This document shows positions 1 through 8,530 of a stretch of 64,000 nucleotides of DNA, in pieces. The stretch is from Actinopolyspora mzabensis (GTDB taxonomy: Bacteria; Actinomycetota; Actinomycetes; Mycobacteriales; Pseudonocardiaceae). The stretch is taken from positions 372,001-436,000 of the forward strand of contig NZ_FNFM01000001.1 in assembly GCF_900101095.1 (NCBI RefSeq). Reading direction: 5' to 3'. Numbering within the stretch: position 1 is the first letter of the stretch; every line of letters starts with the position of its first letter. The notes under the pieces are model-generated. The model had not been told where the DNA came from. It made no database searches and saw nothing but the letters and a program-made list of their open reading frames with translations. Position numbers and translations under genes: made by a program.

Positions 1-133
1 GCCCACGCCGGACCCACTGGGAGGATCTACGGCGCGGACCACCACCGGATGAGTGCGCCAGTGACCGGAACGAACCGGGACGGCACTTTCACCGGGTCAC
101 GGTCGCACCACCGCGCGGGCAACGACCGCGTCG

Positions 134-418
134 TTACCCATTGCTCGCGGCGCGCTGCCGCAGTTCGCCGGCCAGCTCCAGGTTGTGCTGCTTGATCCAG
201 CCGGGGATGAGGAAGGCGTCCACGAGTACCCACACGGCACTGATGGGGCTGGTGATGACGAGCACCGTGCACACCAGCTGCGCCACGGCGGTCCCCACGC
301 GGTTGCCCGCGTAGAACCGGTGGGCACCGAACAGGCCGAGAAAGAACCACAGCACGTAGCTGACCACCAGCGACTTCTGTCTGGCCTGGTACTCCATCAT
401 GTCGTATTCAGCGTTCAA
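134..418 (-). CDS. TM2 domain membrane protein
   Basis: A 94-residue protein with two hydrophobic helices (about residues 20-40 and 46-70) separated by a short polar turn. The pattern F-x-G-L-F-G-A-H-R-F-Y-A-G just after the first helix is the signature of TM2-domain proteins, small inner-membrane proteins of unknown biochemical role. The proposed start is TTG at 416-418, chosen because a GAGGAG Shine-Dalgarno lies eight bases upstream and no better start is near. The C-terminus is polar and short. It stands alone at the window edge, so no operon can be inferred. Confidence 0.85.
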   Translation of the reverse strand: MNAEYDMMEYQARQKSLVVSYVLWFFLGLFGAHRFYAGNRVGTAVAQLVCTVLVITSPISAVWVLVDAFLIPGWIKQHNLELAGELRQRAASNG

Positions 419-769
419 CCGGATATCTCCTCATGGGGCGCCTTGGCAGAGCCGCCTTATTCTATGTTCCTCCCGGTTGCGGTCCCGATCGGGGCCGCAA
501 GGTGCGCCCGTGGGGTTCACGAGGTGGTTTTCAGGTGCGTGACCAGCGGTTTCGGTGTCGCGAATTCCTGTGGTGCGGTGTGAGGTTCACCTGTCGTGAA
601 AGCGAGATCGCGCCGAGCGAGCGGGAGAACACGAATTCGTATCCGTTCGGTTTTCCGGTCGTTGTGATTCGTCCGGACGTAAGGGAACGGCAGCGCCGGA
701 ATCCCACTCCGGAGTTGTCGCATCGTTGTTTCGCGGGAATTTCGCCGGAAATTCACGGGCCTCGGTGAG
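419..769. other. intergenic region, no gene seen
   Basis: About 350 bases between the TM2 gene start and the 3' end of the methyltransferase. Short open frames on both strands have no recognisable content. The only structure I see is the AATTTC-type hairpin at 737-754 next to the methyltransferase stop. The base composition is slightly less GC-rich than the flanking genes. Confidence 0.5.
737..754 (-). terminator. hairpin after the methyltransferase
   Basis: A perfect 7-bp stem (GAATTTC / GAAATTC) with a GCCG loop lies 16 bases past the stop codon of the minus-strand methyltransferase. There is no U-tract, as is common in actinomycetes. It belongs to the same AATTTC/GAAAT palindrome style found at other gene 3' ends in this window. 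Confidence 0.5.
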
Positions 770-1597
770 TCACTCCGGTACCTGGGCCAGCCCGGCGTAG
801 ATCCCGCTGGGCTCGGTGGGGCCCGCGATCTCGCCGTGGTGCCAGTGCTGGGCGTAGCGGACTCCCGGTTCGACTAGTCGGGTGCCCTCGAACAGGCTCA
901 GTACCTCCTCCAAGTCCCGCGGGTACGCCTGGTGGTCGGCCCGGCTGCTGCGGATGCGCTCGGCTACGCCGCTCGCGTTCACGTCGCCGTCGTCGGTGGT
1001 CAGGTGCGAGATCGCGATGTAGCTGCCGGGCGCCAGCCCCGCCCGGTAGCTCGCCACCGTCTCGCGCAGCCGATCGGTGTCGGGGAAGTACTGCAGCACG
1101 CAGAGCAGCGACACCGCCACCGGCCGGTTCAGATCCAACATGCCGCGGGTGATCGGCGAGTTCAGCACCTCCGCCGGGTCGGTGAGATCCCCCCGCAGGA
1201 TCGTGGCCCGGTCGACCCCTTCGAGCAGCAACTCGCTGTGCGAGACCGCCACGGGCTCGTTGTCCACGTACACCACCCGGGAATCCGGGGCGTGCCGGTG
1301 CGCGATCTCGTGCACGTTGCCGATCGTGGGTACTCCGGAGCCCAGGTCGAGGAACTGGTCCACCCCCTGCCGACAGCAGTGGGTCACCATGCGGCGCAGT
1401 AGTGACCTGTTCTCGCGAGCCATGTTCGCGATCCGGGGCTCGCTCTCGGCGATGTGATCCCCCAGCTCGCGGTCCACGGCGAAGTTCGCCGACCCGCCGA
1501 GCCAGTAGTCGTAGAGCCGCGCGGGGTTGGGAAGCCCCACGTCGGTGTCGCCGGAGAACCGGTGAGCGCGTTCGGGCGATTCGTCGATGCCGGTCAT
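770..1597 (-). CDS. SAM-dependent methyltransferase, PF04672 (DUF574) family
   Basis: A 275-residue protein that looks like the actinomycete-expanded PF04672 methyltransferases. An N-terminal N-P-A-R-x-Y-D-Y-W-L-G-G motif leads into a Rossmann core with F-L-D-L-G-S-G-V-P (glycine-rich SAM loop), then V-V-Y-V-D-N-E-P, whose acidic residue would bind the SAM ribose. The substrate is unknown for the family. The start is ATG at 1595-1597 behind a GGGAGAG Shine-Dalgarno; the open frame runs further upstream but that part has no family similarity. A second member lies at 10756-11595. In actinomycetes these often sit beside XRE/DUF397 regulators, as the second copy does here. Confidence 0.85.
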   Translation of the reverse strand: MTGIDESPERAHRFSGDTDVGLPNPARLYDYWLGGSANFAVDRELGDHIAESEPRIANMARENRSLLRRMVTHCCRQGVDQFLDLGSGVPTIGNVHEIAHRHAPDSRVVYVDNEPVAVSHSELLLEGVDRATILRGDLTDPAEVLNSPITRGMLDLNRPVAVSLLCVLQYFPDTDRLRETVASYRAGLAPGSYIAISHLTTDDGDVNASGVAERIRSSRADHQAYPRDLEEVLSLFEGTRLVEPGVRYAQHWHHGEIAGPTEPSGIYAGLAQVPE

Positions 1598-1712
1598 AAG
1601 CTCTCCCAAACCGGAGGTTCGCGACGAACACAGCCTACGCCCCGCCCCGAGCCGACACACCCAGAAGTGAATACGGTTTGGATCCGCCGTTCGACGCGGA
1701 ACCGGACGGCTC

Positions 1713-2100
1713 GTGCGCGGGTCCCGCTCGCCGGTGATCGACCTTCTGCTTGACCGCCTCGGACACGACCCGACCGCGTCGGGCACGAAAGGTCGGGTGG
1801 ACGCGACGGCCGAGGACAGCCCGGCCGAGTTCCTGCAGGGTGTGGTGTCCTCGGCCGCCGTCCCCGAGGAGGAAGGCGTCGCGGAGCGCGTCGTGCCCGC
1901 CGGGACGTGGGCCGTGTTCCACTCCGAGGGCGACCCCCCGGAATCCGCGCAGTACATCTGGCGGGACGTGTTCGCCCGGTGGTTCCCCGCCCGAGCCCTA
2001 CCGCGGCGTGCCCGATCCGGAGATCCTGAGTGCCCAGCCGTCCGGTGACGGCACCCGGATGAAATACGAAGTGTGGCTGTCCGTGGCACACACCGGGTGA
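1713..2100 (+). pseudogene. decayed GyrI-like effector-binding domain, frameshifted
   Basis: In one frame the sequence reads A-E-F-L-Q-G-V-V-S, then V-P-A-G-T-W-A-V-F and W-R-D-V-F-A-R-W-F-P. This is the strand pattern of the GyrI-like/AraC-effector-binding fold. After about 1985-1995 the match continues in another frame (P-Y-R-G-V-P-D-P-E-I-L, then M-K-Y-E-V-W-L-S-V, then stop at 2098-2100). One frameshift therefore splits a single domain. The N-terminal part of the fold and any MerR/AraC DNA-binding domain are absent. No credible start or ribosome-binding site is visible. A sequencing error could explain the frameshift but not the missing 5' half. Confidence 0.65.
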
Positions 2101-2339
2101 GCCGAGTTCGCCGTTCCGCACGGGGCCTTGCCGTGGTGCACGGCTCCGTGCGGTTCCCGGGTACACCGTGGTCGTCCGGCACCGGGGGGCGGCGGTGAAA
2201 TCCCTTCCCGTAACGGGGGATGTTCGACGTGAGTTCGCACCGCGGGCGGACTGCGCGCGTACGATGATCAGTGAACCCCGCTCTGCCACGGGTGTCGTTC
2301 GAGATCACCGCCCTACACGATCAAGAGGCGATTTTCGGA

Positions 2340-2843
2340 ATGGACTCGGAGATAACCCTGCGGGTGGACGGACGGCGGGAAACGCTGTCCGTGGACACCC
2401 GAACCACTCTGTTGGACGCACTACGCGAACGATTGGGGGTGACCTCCCCGAAGAAGGGATGTGACCACGGGCAGTGCGGCGCCTGCACCGTGCTGCTGGA
2501 CGGCAGGCGCGCCACCAGCTGTCTGACCTTCGCCGTCGCCAACGAGCACAGTGAGGTCGTCACCGCCGAAGGGCTGGCCGAGAAGGACGAACCGCACCCG
2601 GTGCAGCAGGCGCTGCTGGACAACGACGGTTTCCAGTGCGGCTACTGCACGCCGGGACAGGTCTGCTCCGCGGTGGGCATGTTGGACGAGGTCAAGTCGG
2701 GCTGGCCCAGCTACGTGACCGATGACCTCGAGGAGCCGGTGGAACTCGACGAGGACGAGATCCGCGAACGCATGAGCGGCAACCTCTGCCGCTGCGGTGC
2801 CTACGCCAACATCGTCACAGCCATCCGAGAGGCCGCCGAGTGA
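2340..2843 (+). CDS. aldehyde/xanthine oxidoreductase, [2Fe-2S] subunit (PaoA-like)
   Basis: A 167-residue iron-sulfur subunit of a xanthine-oxidase-family molybdoenzyme, passing electrons from the molybdenum centre to FAD. The N-terminal plant-ferredoxin cluster ligands are visible as C41, C46, C49 and C61 (G-C-D-H-G-Q-C-G-A-C then T-S-C). The second, four-helix domain carries C-G-Y-C-T-P-G-Q and N-L-C-R-C-G. The start is ATG at 2340; a longer frame begins at 2271 but adds no family sequence. It is the first gene of a three-gene operon in which every junction overlaps by four bases. Unlike periplasmic E. coli PaoA it has no twin-arginine leader, so the complex is probably cytoplasmic. Confidence 0.93.
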   Translation: MDSEITLRVDGRRETLSVDTRTTLLDALRERLGVTSPKKGCDHGQCGACTVLLDGRRATSCLTFAVANEHSEVVTAEGLAEKDEPHPVQQALLDNDGFQCGYCTPGQVCSAVGMLDEVKSGWPSYVTDDLEEPVELDEDEIRERMSGNLCRCGAYANIVTAIREAAE

Positions 2844-3832
2844 AACCCTTCGACTACCAGCGCGCCACCGACGCCGACAGCGCCATCGCGACCGTCAGCC
2901 GCGATCCCGAAGCGCGCTACATCGGTGGTGGAACCAACCTCGTGGACCACATGAAGCTGGGGGTCACCCAACCCGGGAAACTGGTCGACATCACCCGGCT
3001 GCCCTACGACTCGGTCGAGTCGCTGCCCGACGGCCGGGTCCGCATCGGCGCCACGGTACGCAACAGCGACCTGGCGGCGGAGCCGGTGATCCGGCAGCGC
3101 TACCCCCTGCTCGCGCAGGCACTGCTGTCCGGGGCCTCCGGGCAGCTGCGCAACCTCGCCACCACCGGCGGCAACCTGCTGCAGCGCACCCGCTGCCCCT
3201 ACTTCCAGGACGTCACCACCCCGTGCAACAAGCGCGAACCCGGCTCGGGGTGCTCGGCGCTCGAGGGCTGGAACCGGCACCACGCCGTGCTCGGTGCCTC
3301 CGAGCGGTGCGTGGCTACCCATCCCTCGGACATGGCGGTCGCGTTGGCCGCGCTCGACGCCGACGTGCTGGTGGAGGGGCCGGACGGGCAGCGCACCGTG
3401 CCGGTGACCGAGCTGCACCGGCTGCCGGGCGACGAGCCGGAACAGGACACCGTGCTGCGGCACGGCGAGCTCGTCACAGCGGTCGAGCTACCCCCGCTGC
3501 CCTTCGCAGTCCGTTCGCGCTACCGCAAGGTGCGGGACCGGGCCTCCTACGCCTTCGCCCTCGTCTCGGTGGCGGCGGCGGTCGAGGTCTCCGACGGCGC
3601 GATCACCGAAGCCCGGATCGCCTTCGGCGGTCTCGCGCACAAGCCCTGGCGGGCAACGGCGGCGGAACGGGCGCTGCACGGCGCTCCGGCCACGGAGGAG
3701 ACGTTCCGCGCCGCGGCCGATGCCGAACTCGCCGAGGCGGAGACGCTGCGCGACAACGAGTTCAAAATCCCCATGACCCGCAACACCCTGGCAGCGGTGC
3801 TGCGCGAGCTCACCCAGCAGGAGGGATCATGA
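2840..3832 (+). CDS. aldehyde/xanthine oxidoreductase, FAD subunit (PaoB-like)
   Basis: A 330-residue FAD-binding subunit M. The FAD loop Y-I-G-G-G-T-N-L is at residues 27-34, and a second glycine-rich loop (A-T-T-G-G-N-L-L-Q-R-T) follows near residue 110. Just after it come C-P-Y-F, P-C-N-K-R and G-S-G-C (residues 118 to about 140). This cysteine insert is the one that holds an extra [4Fe-4S] cluster in E. coli PaoB. It separates these enzymes from ordinary xanthine dehydrogenases and points to an aldehyde oxidoreductase. The GTG start overlaps the previous stop codon as GTGA, so translation is probably coupled. The substrate is not shown by sequence. Confidence 0.92.
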   Translation: MKPFDYQRATDADSAIATVSRDPEARYIGGGTNLVDHMKLGVTQPGKLVDITRLPYDSVESLPDGRVRIGATVRNSDLAAEPVIRQRYPLLAQALLSGASGQLRNLATTGGNLLQRTRCPYFQDVTTPCNKREPGSGCSALEGWNRHHAVLGASERCVATHPSDMAVALAALDADVLVEGPDGQRTVPVTELHRLPGDEPEQDTVLRHGELVTAVELPPLPFAVRSRYRKVRDRASYAFALVSVAAAVEVSDGAITEARIAFGGLAHKPWRATAAERALHGAPATEETFRAAADAELAEAETLRDNEFKIPMTRNTLAAVLRELTQQEGS

Positions 3833-5910
3833 CCGGAATGACGCGGGCCATCCCGCCGGGCCCGGAACGGGTCGAGGGCCGCGCCAAGGTGACCGGCACC
3901 GCGCCTTACGCCTTCGAACATCCCGTCACGGATCCGCTCTACCTGCACCCGTTGCGGGCGACGATCGCGCGGGGGCGCGTCACGCGCATCGACACCGACG
4001 CGGCCGAACGGGTCGACGGGGTGCACACCGTGCTGACCCACCACAACGCGGCCACCCTGAATCCCGTCGGTGATCCCGAACTGGCCGTGCTGCAGTCCGA
4101 CGGGATCGACTACCGCGGCCAACTCATCGGAGCGGTGGTCGCCGAGACGCCGGAGATCGCTGCGCACGCCGCCGGGCTCGTGGACGTTCGCTACGAGCGA
4201 CTACCGCACGACAGCGAATTCCGGGACGACGCGGCCATCGTCTACACCCCGGATGCCGATGCCAGCCCCATGCTTTCGCCGGATCTGGAGCGGGGCGACG
4301 TGGACGCCGCGTTCGCCGAGGCGGCCCACACGGTGGACGCCACGTACACCACCCCGCCCGAGCACCACAATCCGCTCGAACCCCACGCCGTCATCGCGAC
4401 GTGGGACGAGGAGGGGCTCACCCTCCACGACTCGAATCAGGGCTCGCACCTGGTGCGGGACCTGCTGGCCGCGCTGGTCGGCATCGACAAGGAGCGGGTC
4501 AGCGTGATCGCGCCGCACGTCGGGGGTGCCTTCGGATCCAAGGGGATGCCGCACGGCCACGTGGCGCTGACGGTGCTGGCCGCGCGCCGGACGGCGGGCA
4601 GGCCGGTCAAGTGCGCGTTGTCGCGCACCCAGATGTTCGAGCTGGTGGGTTACCGCCCGCCCACCCGGCAGCGGGTGCGGCTCGGTGCCGACCCCGAGGG
4701 CCGACTCACCGCCACCGAGCACGACTCACTGGAGCAGACCTCCCGGTTCAAGCAGTACGCCGAGCAGAGCGCGAGCGCCTCGCGGGAGATGTACGCCTCC
4801 CCGAACCGCCGCGTAACCAACCGGCTCGCCGCGCTGGACGTGCCCGCGCCGACCTGGATGCGGGCTCCCGGTGAGGCTCCCGGGATGTACGCGTTGGAAA
4901 CCGCTGTGGACGAGCTGGCGGTTCGGGTCGGGATCGATCCGATCGAGCTCCGGGTGCGCAACGAACCCGAGGTCGCTCCGGTCTCCGGGTTGCCGTTCTC
5001 CAGCCGCAACCTGGTCGCCTGCCTGCGGCAGGGTGCCGAGCGGTTCGGATGGCACGAGCGCGATCCCCGGCCGGGAACACGGCGGGAAGGCGACTGGCTT
5101 GTGGGCACCGGGGTGGCCGCCGCCAGCTTCCCGACCCTGTTCTTCCCGGGATCGCTGGCCACGATCCACCACGAGTCCGCCGGGAAGTACCGCGTGGAGA
5201 TCGGCGCGGTCGACATCGGAACGGGATCCCGCACGGCGCTGACCCAGCTCGCGGCCGAGGCGCTGGAGGTCCCCCTCGAGAACGTGGAGCTTCGGCTCGG
5301 CAGCACCGAGCAGCCGCACGCCAGCCTGGCGGGCGGGTCCACCGGAACGGCCTCGTGGGGATCGACCGTCGTGGAAGCGGCGCGTTCGTTCCGCACCGAA
5401 CACGGCAGCGAGCCGGCCGAGGGGGTCGAAACCACGGCGGGTGCGGCCGACAATCCGGACATCGGAAAGTACGCGATGCACGCCTACGGTGCGCAGTTCG
5501 CCGAGGTGCGGGTCCACGTCGACACCGGTGAGGTGCGGGTTCCCCGGATGCTGGGAGTGTTCGCGGCCGGACGGATCGTCAATCCGCGCACCGCGCACTC
5601 GCAGTTCCTCGGCGGGATGACGATGGGGCTCTCCACGGCGCTGCACGAGCACAGCGTCGTCGACGAACGGTTCGGTCACGTCGTCAACCACGACCTCGCC
5701 GGGTATCACATCGCCGGCAACGCGGACGTGGGCTCGATCGAGGTGAGCTGGGTCGACGAGCACGATCCGCACGTCAACCCGGTGGGCGCCAAGGGAATCG
5801 GCGAGATCGGGATCGTCGGCACGGCGGCGGCCATCGGCAACGCCGCGTACCACGCCACCGGCGTGCGGGTGCGGGATCTGCCGCTGACTCCCGAGAAGTT
5901 CCTGTACTGA
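3829..5910 (+). CDS. aldehyde/xanthine oxidoreductase, molybdopterin subunit (PaoC-like)
   Basis: A 693-residue catalytic subunit that binds the molybdenum-cytosine (or related) pterin cofactor. Visible landmarks are E-G-R-A-K-V-T-G near the N-terminus, G-G-A-F-G-S-K-G in the pterin-binding part, and G-A-K-G-I-G-E-I-G near the C-terminus, whose Glu is the conserved catalytic base. The length is close to PaoC/YagR (about 730). The start is ATG at 3829, overlapping the previous stop as ATGA; the frame is open far upstream, but that is antisense-like noise over the FAD gene. No cofactor-insertion chaperone (PaoD/XdhC type) is next to the operon, so maturation must be encoded elsewhere. Confidence 0.93.
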   Translation: MTGMTRAIPPGPERVEGRAKVTGTAPYAFEHPVTDPLYLHPLRATIARGRVTRIDTDAAERVDGVHTVLTHHNAATLNPVGDPELAVLQSDGIDYRGQLIGAVVAETPEIAAHAAGLVDVRYERLPHDSEFRDDAAIVYTPDADASPMLSPDLERGDVDAAFAEAAHTVDATYTTPPEHHNPLEPHAVIATWDEEGLTLHDSNQGSHLVRDLLAALVGIDKERVSVIAPHVGGAFGSKGMPHGHVALTVLAARRTAGRPVKCALSRTQMFELVGYRPPTRQRVRLGADPEGRLTATEHDSLEQTSRFKQYAEQSASASREMYASPNRRVTNRLAALDVPAPTWMRAPGEAPGMYALETAVDELAVRVGIDPIELRVRNEPEVAPVSGLPFSSRNLVACLRQGAERFGWHERDPRPGTRREGDWLVGTGVAAASFPTLFFPGSLATIHHESAGKYRVEIGAVDIGTGSRTALTQLAAEALEVPLENVELRLGSTEQPHASLAGGSTGTASWGSTVVEAARSFRTEHGSEPAEGVETTAGAADNPDIGKYAMHAYGAQFAEVRVHVDTGEVRVPRMLGVFAAGRIVNPRTAHSQFLGGMTMGLSTALHEHSVVDERFGHVVNHDLAGYHIAGNADVGSIEVSWVDEHDPHVNPVGAKGIGEIGIVGTAAAIGNAAYHATGVRVRDLPLTPEKFLY

Positions 5911-5926
5911 TTCCCGCGCGGCACTA

Positions 5927-5954
5927 GGCACCGGTTCCGCCGGGAACCGGTGCC
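5927..5954 (+). terminator. terminator after the oxidoreductase operon
   Basis: A perfect 12-bp stem (GGCACCGGTTCC / GGAACCGGTGCC) with a 4-base loop begins 17 bases after the stop codon of the molybdopterin subunit. There is no U-run. It is the strongest hairpin near any stop in this part of the window. Confidence 0.8.
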
Positions 5955-5998
5955 GGGACGTGCCCGGCCGACCGGGAGATCGAAGCGAGCCGTGGGCG

Positions 5999-6367
5999 TC
6001 ACCTGCGGCCCGTGGTGGGCCGCCTGCCGGTGGAGGTGGGCCTGCCGCCAGAGGTGGCTCTGCCGCCCGACTTCGAGCTGGCCCCCGGCCTCGAACCGCT
6101 GCCCGACCTCGAACCCCCGGAGCGGGCCGAGCCGCGAGCCGCTTCCTGCCGCCTGCCCCAGGTGTTGTGCCAGCGCCAGTTGATCCAACCGTCCAGCACG
6201 AGGACGAGGATTCCCAGCACGGCCATGATCAGGCCCAGCACGGGCATGATCGCCAGGCCCACGAATAGCGCCGCCACCAGCAGCGGGACGACCGCTATCC
6301 AGCAGAAGGGATCGATACTGCCGACGAACGTCGGGTTGCGTTCGGCTCTGCTCGGTTCACGCGCCAA
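5999..6367 (-). CDS. small membrane protein with basic Ser/Gly/Arg tail
   Basis: I do not recognise a family. The 122-residue product has two hydrophobic stretches (about residues 22-38 and 42-60) with a short turn, then a W-x-N-W-R-W-H-N-T-W aromatic patch. The last ~50 residues are a low-complexity tail rich in Ser, Gly, Arg and Thr. The tail is strongly basic and could contact nucleic acid or phospholipid head groups; that is inference. The apparent start is TTG at 6365-6367, and a Shine-Dalgarno is weak. It is convergent with the oxidoreductase operon. Confidence 0.6.
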   Translation of the reverse strand: MAREPSRAERNPTFVGSIDPFCWIAVVPLLVAALFVGLAIMPVLGLIMAVLGILVLVLDGWINWRWHNTWGRRQEAARGSARSGGSRSGSGSRPGASSKSGGRATSGGRPTSTGRRPTTGRR

Positions 6368-6557
6368 CGGAGTGCTCGCTTTCCAGCGGGTCGGGGGCAG
6401 CAGCGATTATCGGCGGTTCCCGCGTTCGAACCGACCGCAGGGGTGCCGTTGTGCTTCCACCCTGCGTCAACTCCCGTGATGTCGGCACGGTTTCACCTCA
6501 AGGTGTGGAATTGGTCACGCTCGGTTCGAATTCGGCGGTAAGTGCCCACTCGGGATA

Positions 6558-6571
6558 ACACTCTATAGTGT
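6558..6571 (+). promoter_or_regulatory. -10 element within an ACACT/AGTGT dyad
   Basis: The inverted repeat ACACT-ctat-AGTGT encloses TATAGT (6564-6569), a good actinobacterial -10 hexamer. Transcription would start at about 6576, two to five bases before the TTG/ATG start of the next gene, so the message may be nearly leaderless. The dyad over the -10 could be an operator. No clear -35 is visible. Confidence 0.45.
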
Positions 6572-6577
6572 GAGTTC

Positions 6578-6928
6578 TTGATGATCTTGCCGAGCGTTCG
6601 TGCTGCCGGTACAACCGGCGCGGTTGCCGGACGCGGTCTGCCGGTCCGGAGGTGGAGTTTGGCTATCGGTTCGTCGCGTACTTCGCGGAGGAGATCGTTT
6701 GTTACGGCTTTCGTGGCGTGGTCCTTCGTCACGCTGCTCAACTTCGTGACACTGCTGATCACGTTGAGCCAGGTGCCGGACCGCAACTACTGGGTTCTGC
6801 TGATCAACCTCCTCTGCGTCCTGCTGGGTGGCCCGATGGCGATGCTGTACGGGGTGTTTCTCTACCGTGCGAGGCAGCGTGGTGAGGCCGACGGGAGCGC
6901 GCGGGCGGACACCCAGCGTGTGTCGTAG
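6578..6928 (+). CDS. hypothetical two-helix membrane protein
   Basis: A 116-residue product without a recognised domain. A basic N-terminal region of about 40 residues is followed by two hydrophobic helices (about residues 42-64 and 70-96) and a short charged C-terminus (R-A-R-Q-R-G-E-A-D). The positive-inside rule suggests both ends face the cytoplasm. The start could be TTG 6578 or ATG 6581; both lie almost at the predicted transcription start set by TATAGT at 6564-6569, which supports a leaderless message. Stand-alone gene. Confidence 0.55.
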   Translation: MMILPSVRAAGTTGAVAGRGLPVRRWSLAIGSSRTSRRRSFVTAFVAWSFVTLLNFVTLLITLSQVPDRNYWVLLINLLCVLLGGPMAMLYGVFLYRARQRGEADGSARADTQRVS

Positions 6929-7002
6929 TTACCCAGGATTAGTCCTGTCAGGAGCGCTGCTCGACCGGAGCGCTGCCGAGAAACACCGCGGTGGCATAGC
7001 CG

Positions 7003-7165
7003 TCAGCCCTCGCGGCCGATCCCGTCGCCGTCCGAGTCGAGCCGATGCGGGTCACCCGGTCGCGCGCCACTGATCGTATTCCCGTGCTTGTCGTTCGGTC
7101 GGTGGAGCGCCGCCTTGGCGAACCCGTCGCGCACCAGCTCCGGCACGTGAACACCTCGACATCCG
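7003..7165 (-). pseudogene. possible remnant of a nuclease/Excalibur-domain protein
   Basis: Read on the minus strand, one frame without a usable start gives V-P-E-L-V-R-D-G-F-A-K-A-A-L, then P-G-D-P-H-R-L-D-S-D-G-D-G-I-G-R-E-G and stop. The second half copies the calcium-binding Excalibur motif (D-x-D-x-D-G-x-x-C-E) with its Cys changed to Arg. The first half resembles the end of thermonuclease-type domains that often precede Excalibur. No intact coding sequence covers it, so I read it as a decayed fragment. The match is short and may be chance. Confidence 0.4.
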
Positions 7166-7179
7166 TCCGGTGGGGAGCG

Positions 7180-7488
7180 TCAGTCGGTCCCTTCCGCCGT
7201 TTCCGCGGAGCGGTGCTTGTTCGGCCGCAACGTCGAGCGGTCGGGGAAGCCGAACCGCCATTTCTCGGGTTTCAGCGGTCCCGTGGGACTCGTTTCCATG
7301 GTCGTGAAGCGCCGCAGTACGAGGAATCCGGCACTGCCGGCCGCCACGACCGTGAGCAAGCCCACCCAGAGTGGCGGCTGCAGTACGTTCACGACGAGGG
7401 AAGCCAACGGAGCCGACATCATCCCCACGCCGCGCCAGAAGTGCTCCCGCTTGGAGAGCTGCTGGAAAATCCCGTTGTCGAGTCCCAT
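7180..7488 (-). CDS. hypothetical small membrane protein
   Basis: A 102-residue product starting M-G-L-D-N-G-I-F-Q-Q-L, with a membrane segment pair between about residues 24 and 60 (A-S-L-V-V-N-V-L then L-L-T-V-V-A-A-G-S-A-G-F-L-V) and a polar, Pro- and Lys-containing C-terminus. No family is recognised. ATG 7488 is preferred over an upstream frame extension because the extra residues are not hydrophobic and look non-coding. It lies between a decayed fragment and the PPOX gene, all on the minus strand. Confidence 0.55.
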   Translation of the reverse strand: MGLDNGIFQQLSKREHFWRGVGMMSAPLASLVVNVLQPPLWVGLLTVVAAGSAGFLVLRRFTTMETSPTGPLKPEKWRFGFPDRSTLRPNKHRSAETAEGTD

Positions 7489-7673
7489 GATCGTCTCCGA
7501 TGCGCGCGTCCCCGGGACCAGATCACCATGCCGGGAGATCACGGGTCAACGCGGAAGTGCGTCCGATCACGACGGTCGTGGTCCCGACCGTTCGTTGCGG
7601 TGTTGCTGCCCGCCCGAACGGGGCTGGCGCTGATCTCGGTCGCCACGACCGGAAGGACGAGAGTGAGGGCCGG

Positions 7674-8336
7674 TCAGCCGTACAGCTTCGCCGCGTACTC
7701 CGCGCCGTAGTACCCCTCCAGCTCGGCAAGGCTCTTCTCCGGAGTCTCCAGCGCCTTGGCGATGGCCGGGCGCGAGTCCACCGCCTCGGGGTTCCAGCTC
7801 TCCGGGTTCCAGAGCCCGGAACGCATGAACACCTTGGCGCAGTGGTGGAAGACCTGCTCGATCTCGACCACCAGTGCCAGCCCCGGGCGGTGTCCCTTCA
7901 CTTCCATGCGTTCGAAGAACGGGGCACGCCGCACGATCCGCGCGCGTCCGTTGATCCGCAGCGTGTCGCCTCGCCCCGGCAGCATGTAGAGCAGCCCGAC
8001 ATGCGGATTGCGCAGGATGTTGCGAAAGTTGTCCGCGCGGCGGTTACCGGGCCGTTCCGGCAGCGCGATCGTGGAGTCGTCCAGCACCAGCGTGAATCCG
8101 GGCGGGTCTCCCTTGGGCGAGACGTCGCAGTTACCCAGTTCGTCGGAGGTCGCCACCAGGCAGAACGGGGAATGAGCCAGCCACTGTCTGTCCAGTCCGT
8201 GCAGTCGGCCGCGTTCCTTGTCCAGCGTACGCCGCAACGGAGTGCCCAGCAGTTCCCGCAGGTTCTCCTCGTCGGTCACTTCGAGCTGCTCGGATTCCGA
8301 GCCGCCGTATCCCGCACTCCCGGTTGGATCGTCCAT
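7674..8336 (-). CDS. PPOX-class flavoprotein (pyridoxamine 5'-phosphate oxidase family)
   Basis: A 220-residue flavoprotein of the split-barrel PPOX fold, closest to the actinobacterial MSMEG_1061-type subgroup. Features seen are F-C-L-V-A-T-S-D-E-L-G-N-C-D-V-S-P-K-G-D, an FMN-contact segment (R-x-A-D-N-F-R-N-I-L-R-N-P-H-V-G-L-L-Y), and a C-terminal H-H-C-A-K-V-F-M-R-S-G-L-W. Members bind FMN or F420 and reduce or oxidise small substrates; the substrate here is unknown. ATG 8336 is used, with GTG 8345 as an alternative; a GGAGGAG motif lies upstream at an awkward spacing for either. Single-gene unit. Confidence 0.88.
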   Translation of the reverse strand: MDDPTGSAGYGGSESEQLEVTDEENLRELLGTPLRRTLDKERGRLHGLDRQWLAHSPFCLVATSDELGNCDVSPKGDPPGFTLVLDDSTIALPERPGNRRADNFRNILRNPHVGLLYMLPGRGDTLRINGRARIVRRAPFFERMEVKGHRPGLALVVEIEQVFHHCAKVFMRSGLWNPESWNPEAVDSRPAIAKALETPEKSLAELEGYYGAEYAAKLYG

Positions 8337-8530
8337 TCGAGCCACTTCTCCTCCGGCGAGATTTGCCCGCCTCGAACACGGTAGACCGTGGTTACGAGGC
8401 GGGCAGTGATCCCGGTCATGCCGGCCGGAACTTCCGGGCCGATGACGGCCGCGCGGTTTCGGAAGGTTTTTCCGGCGGTAAGGGAGGTAGGGCTACCGAC
8501 GGATCTCGGGGGCCCCAGGTGGGCGCGGTT

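Noticed and set aside
2797-3828. Upstream extension of the molybdopterin subunit
   Set aside because: It overlaps the FAD subunit gene in another frame; the ATGA junction at 3829 and family length set the start.
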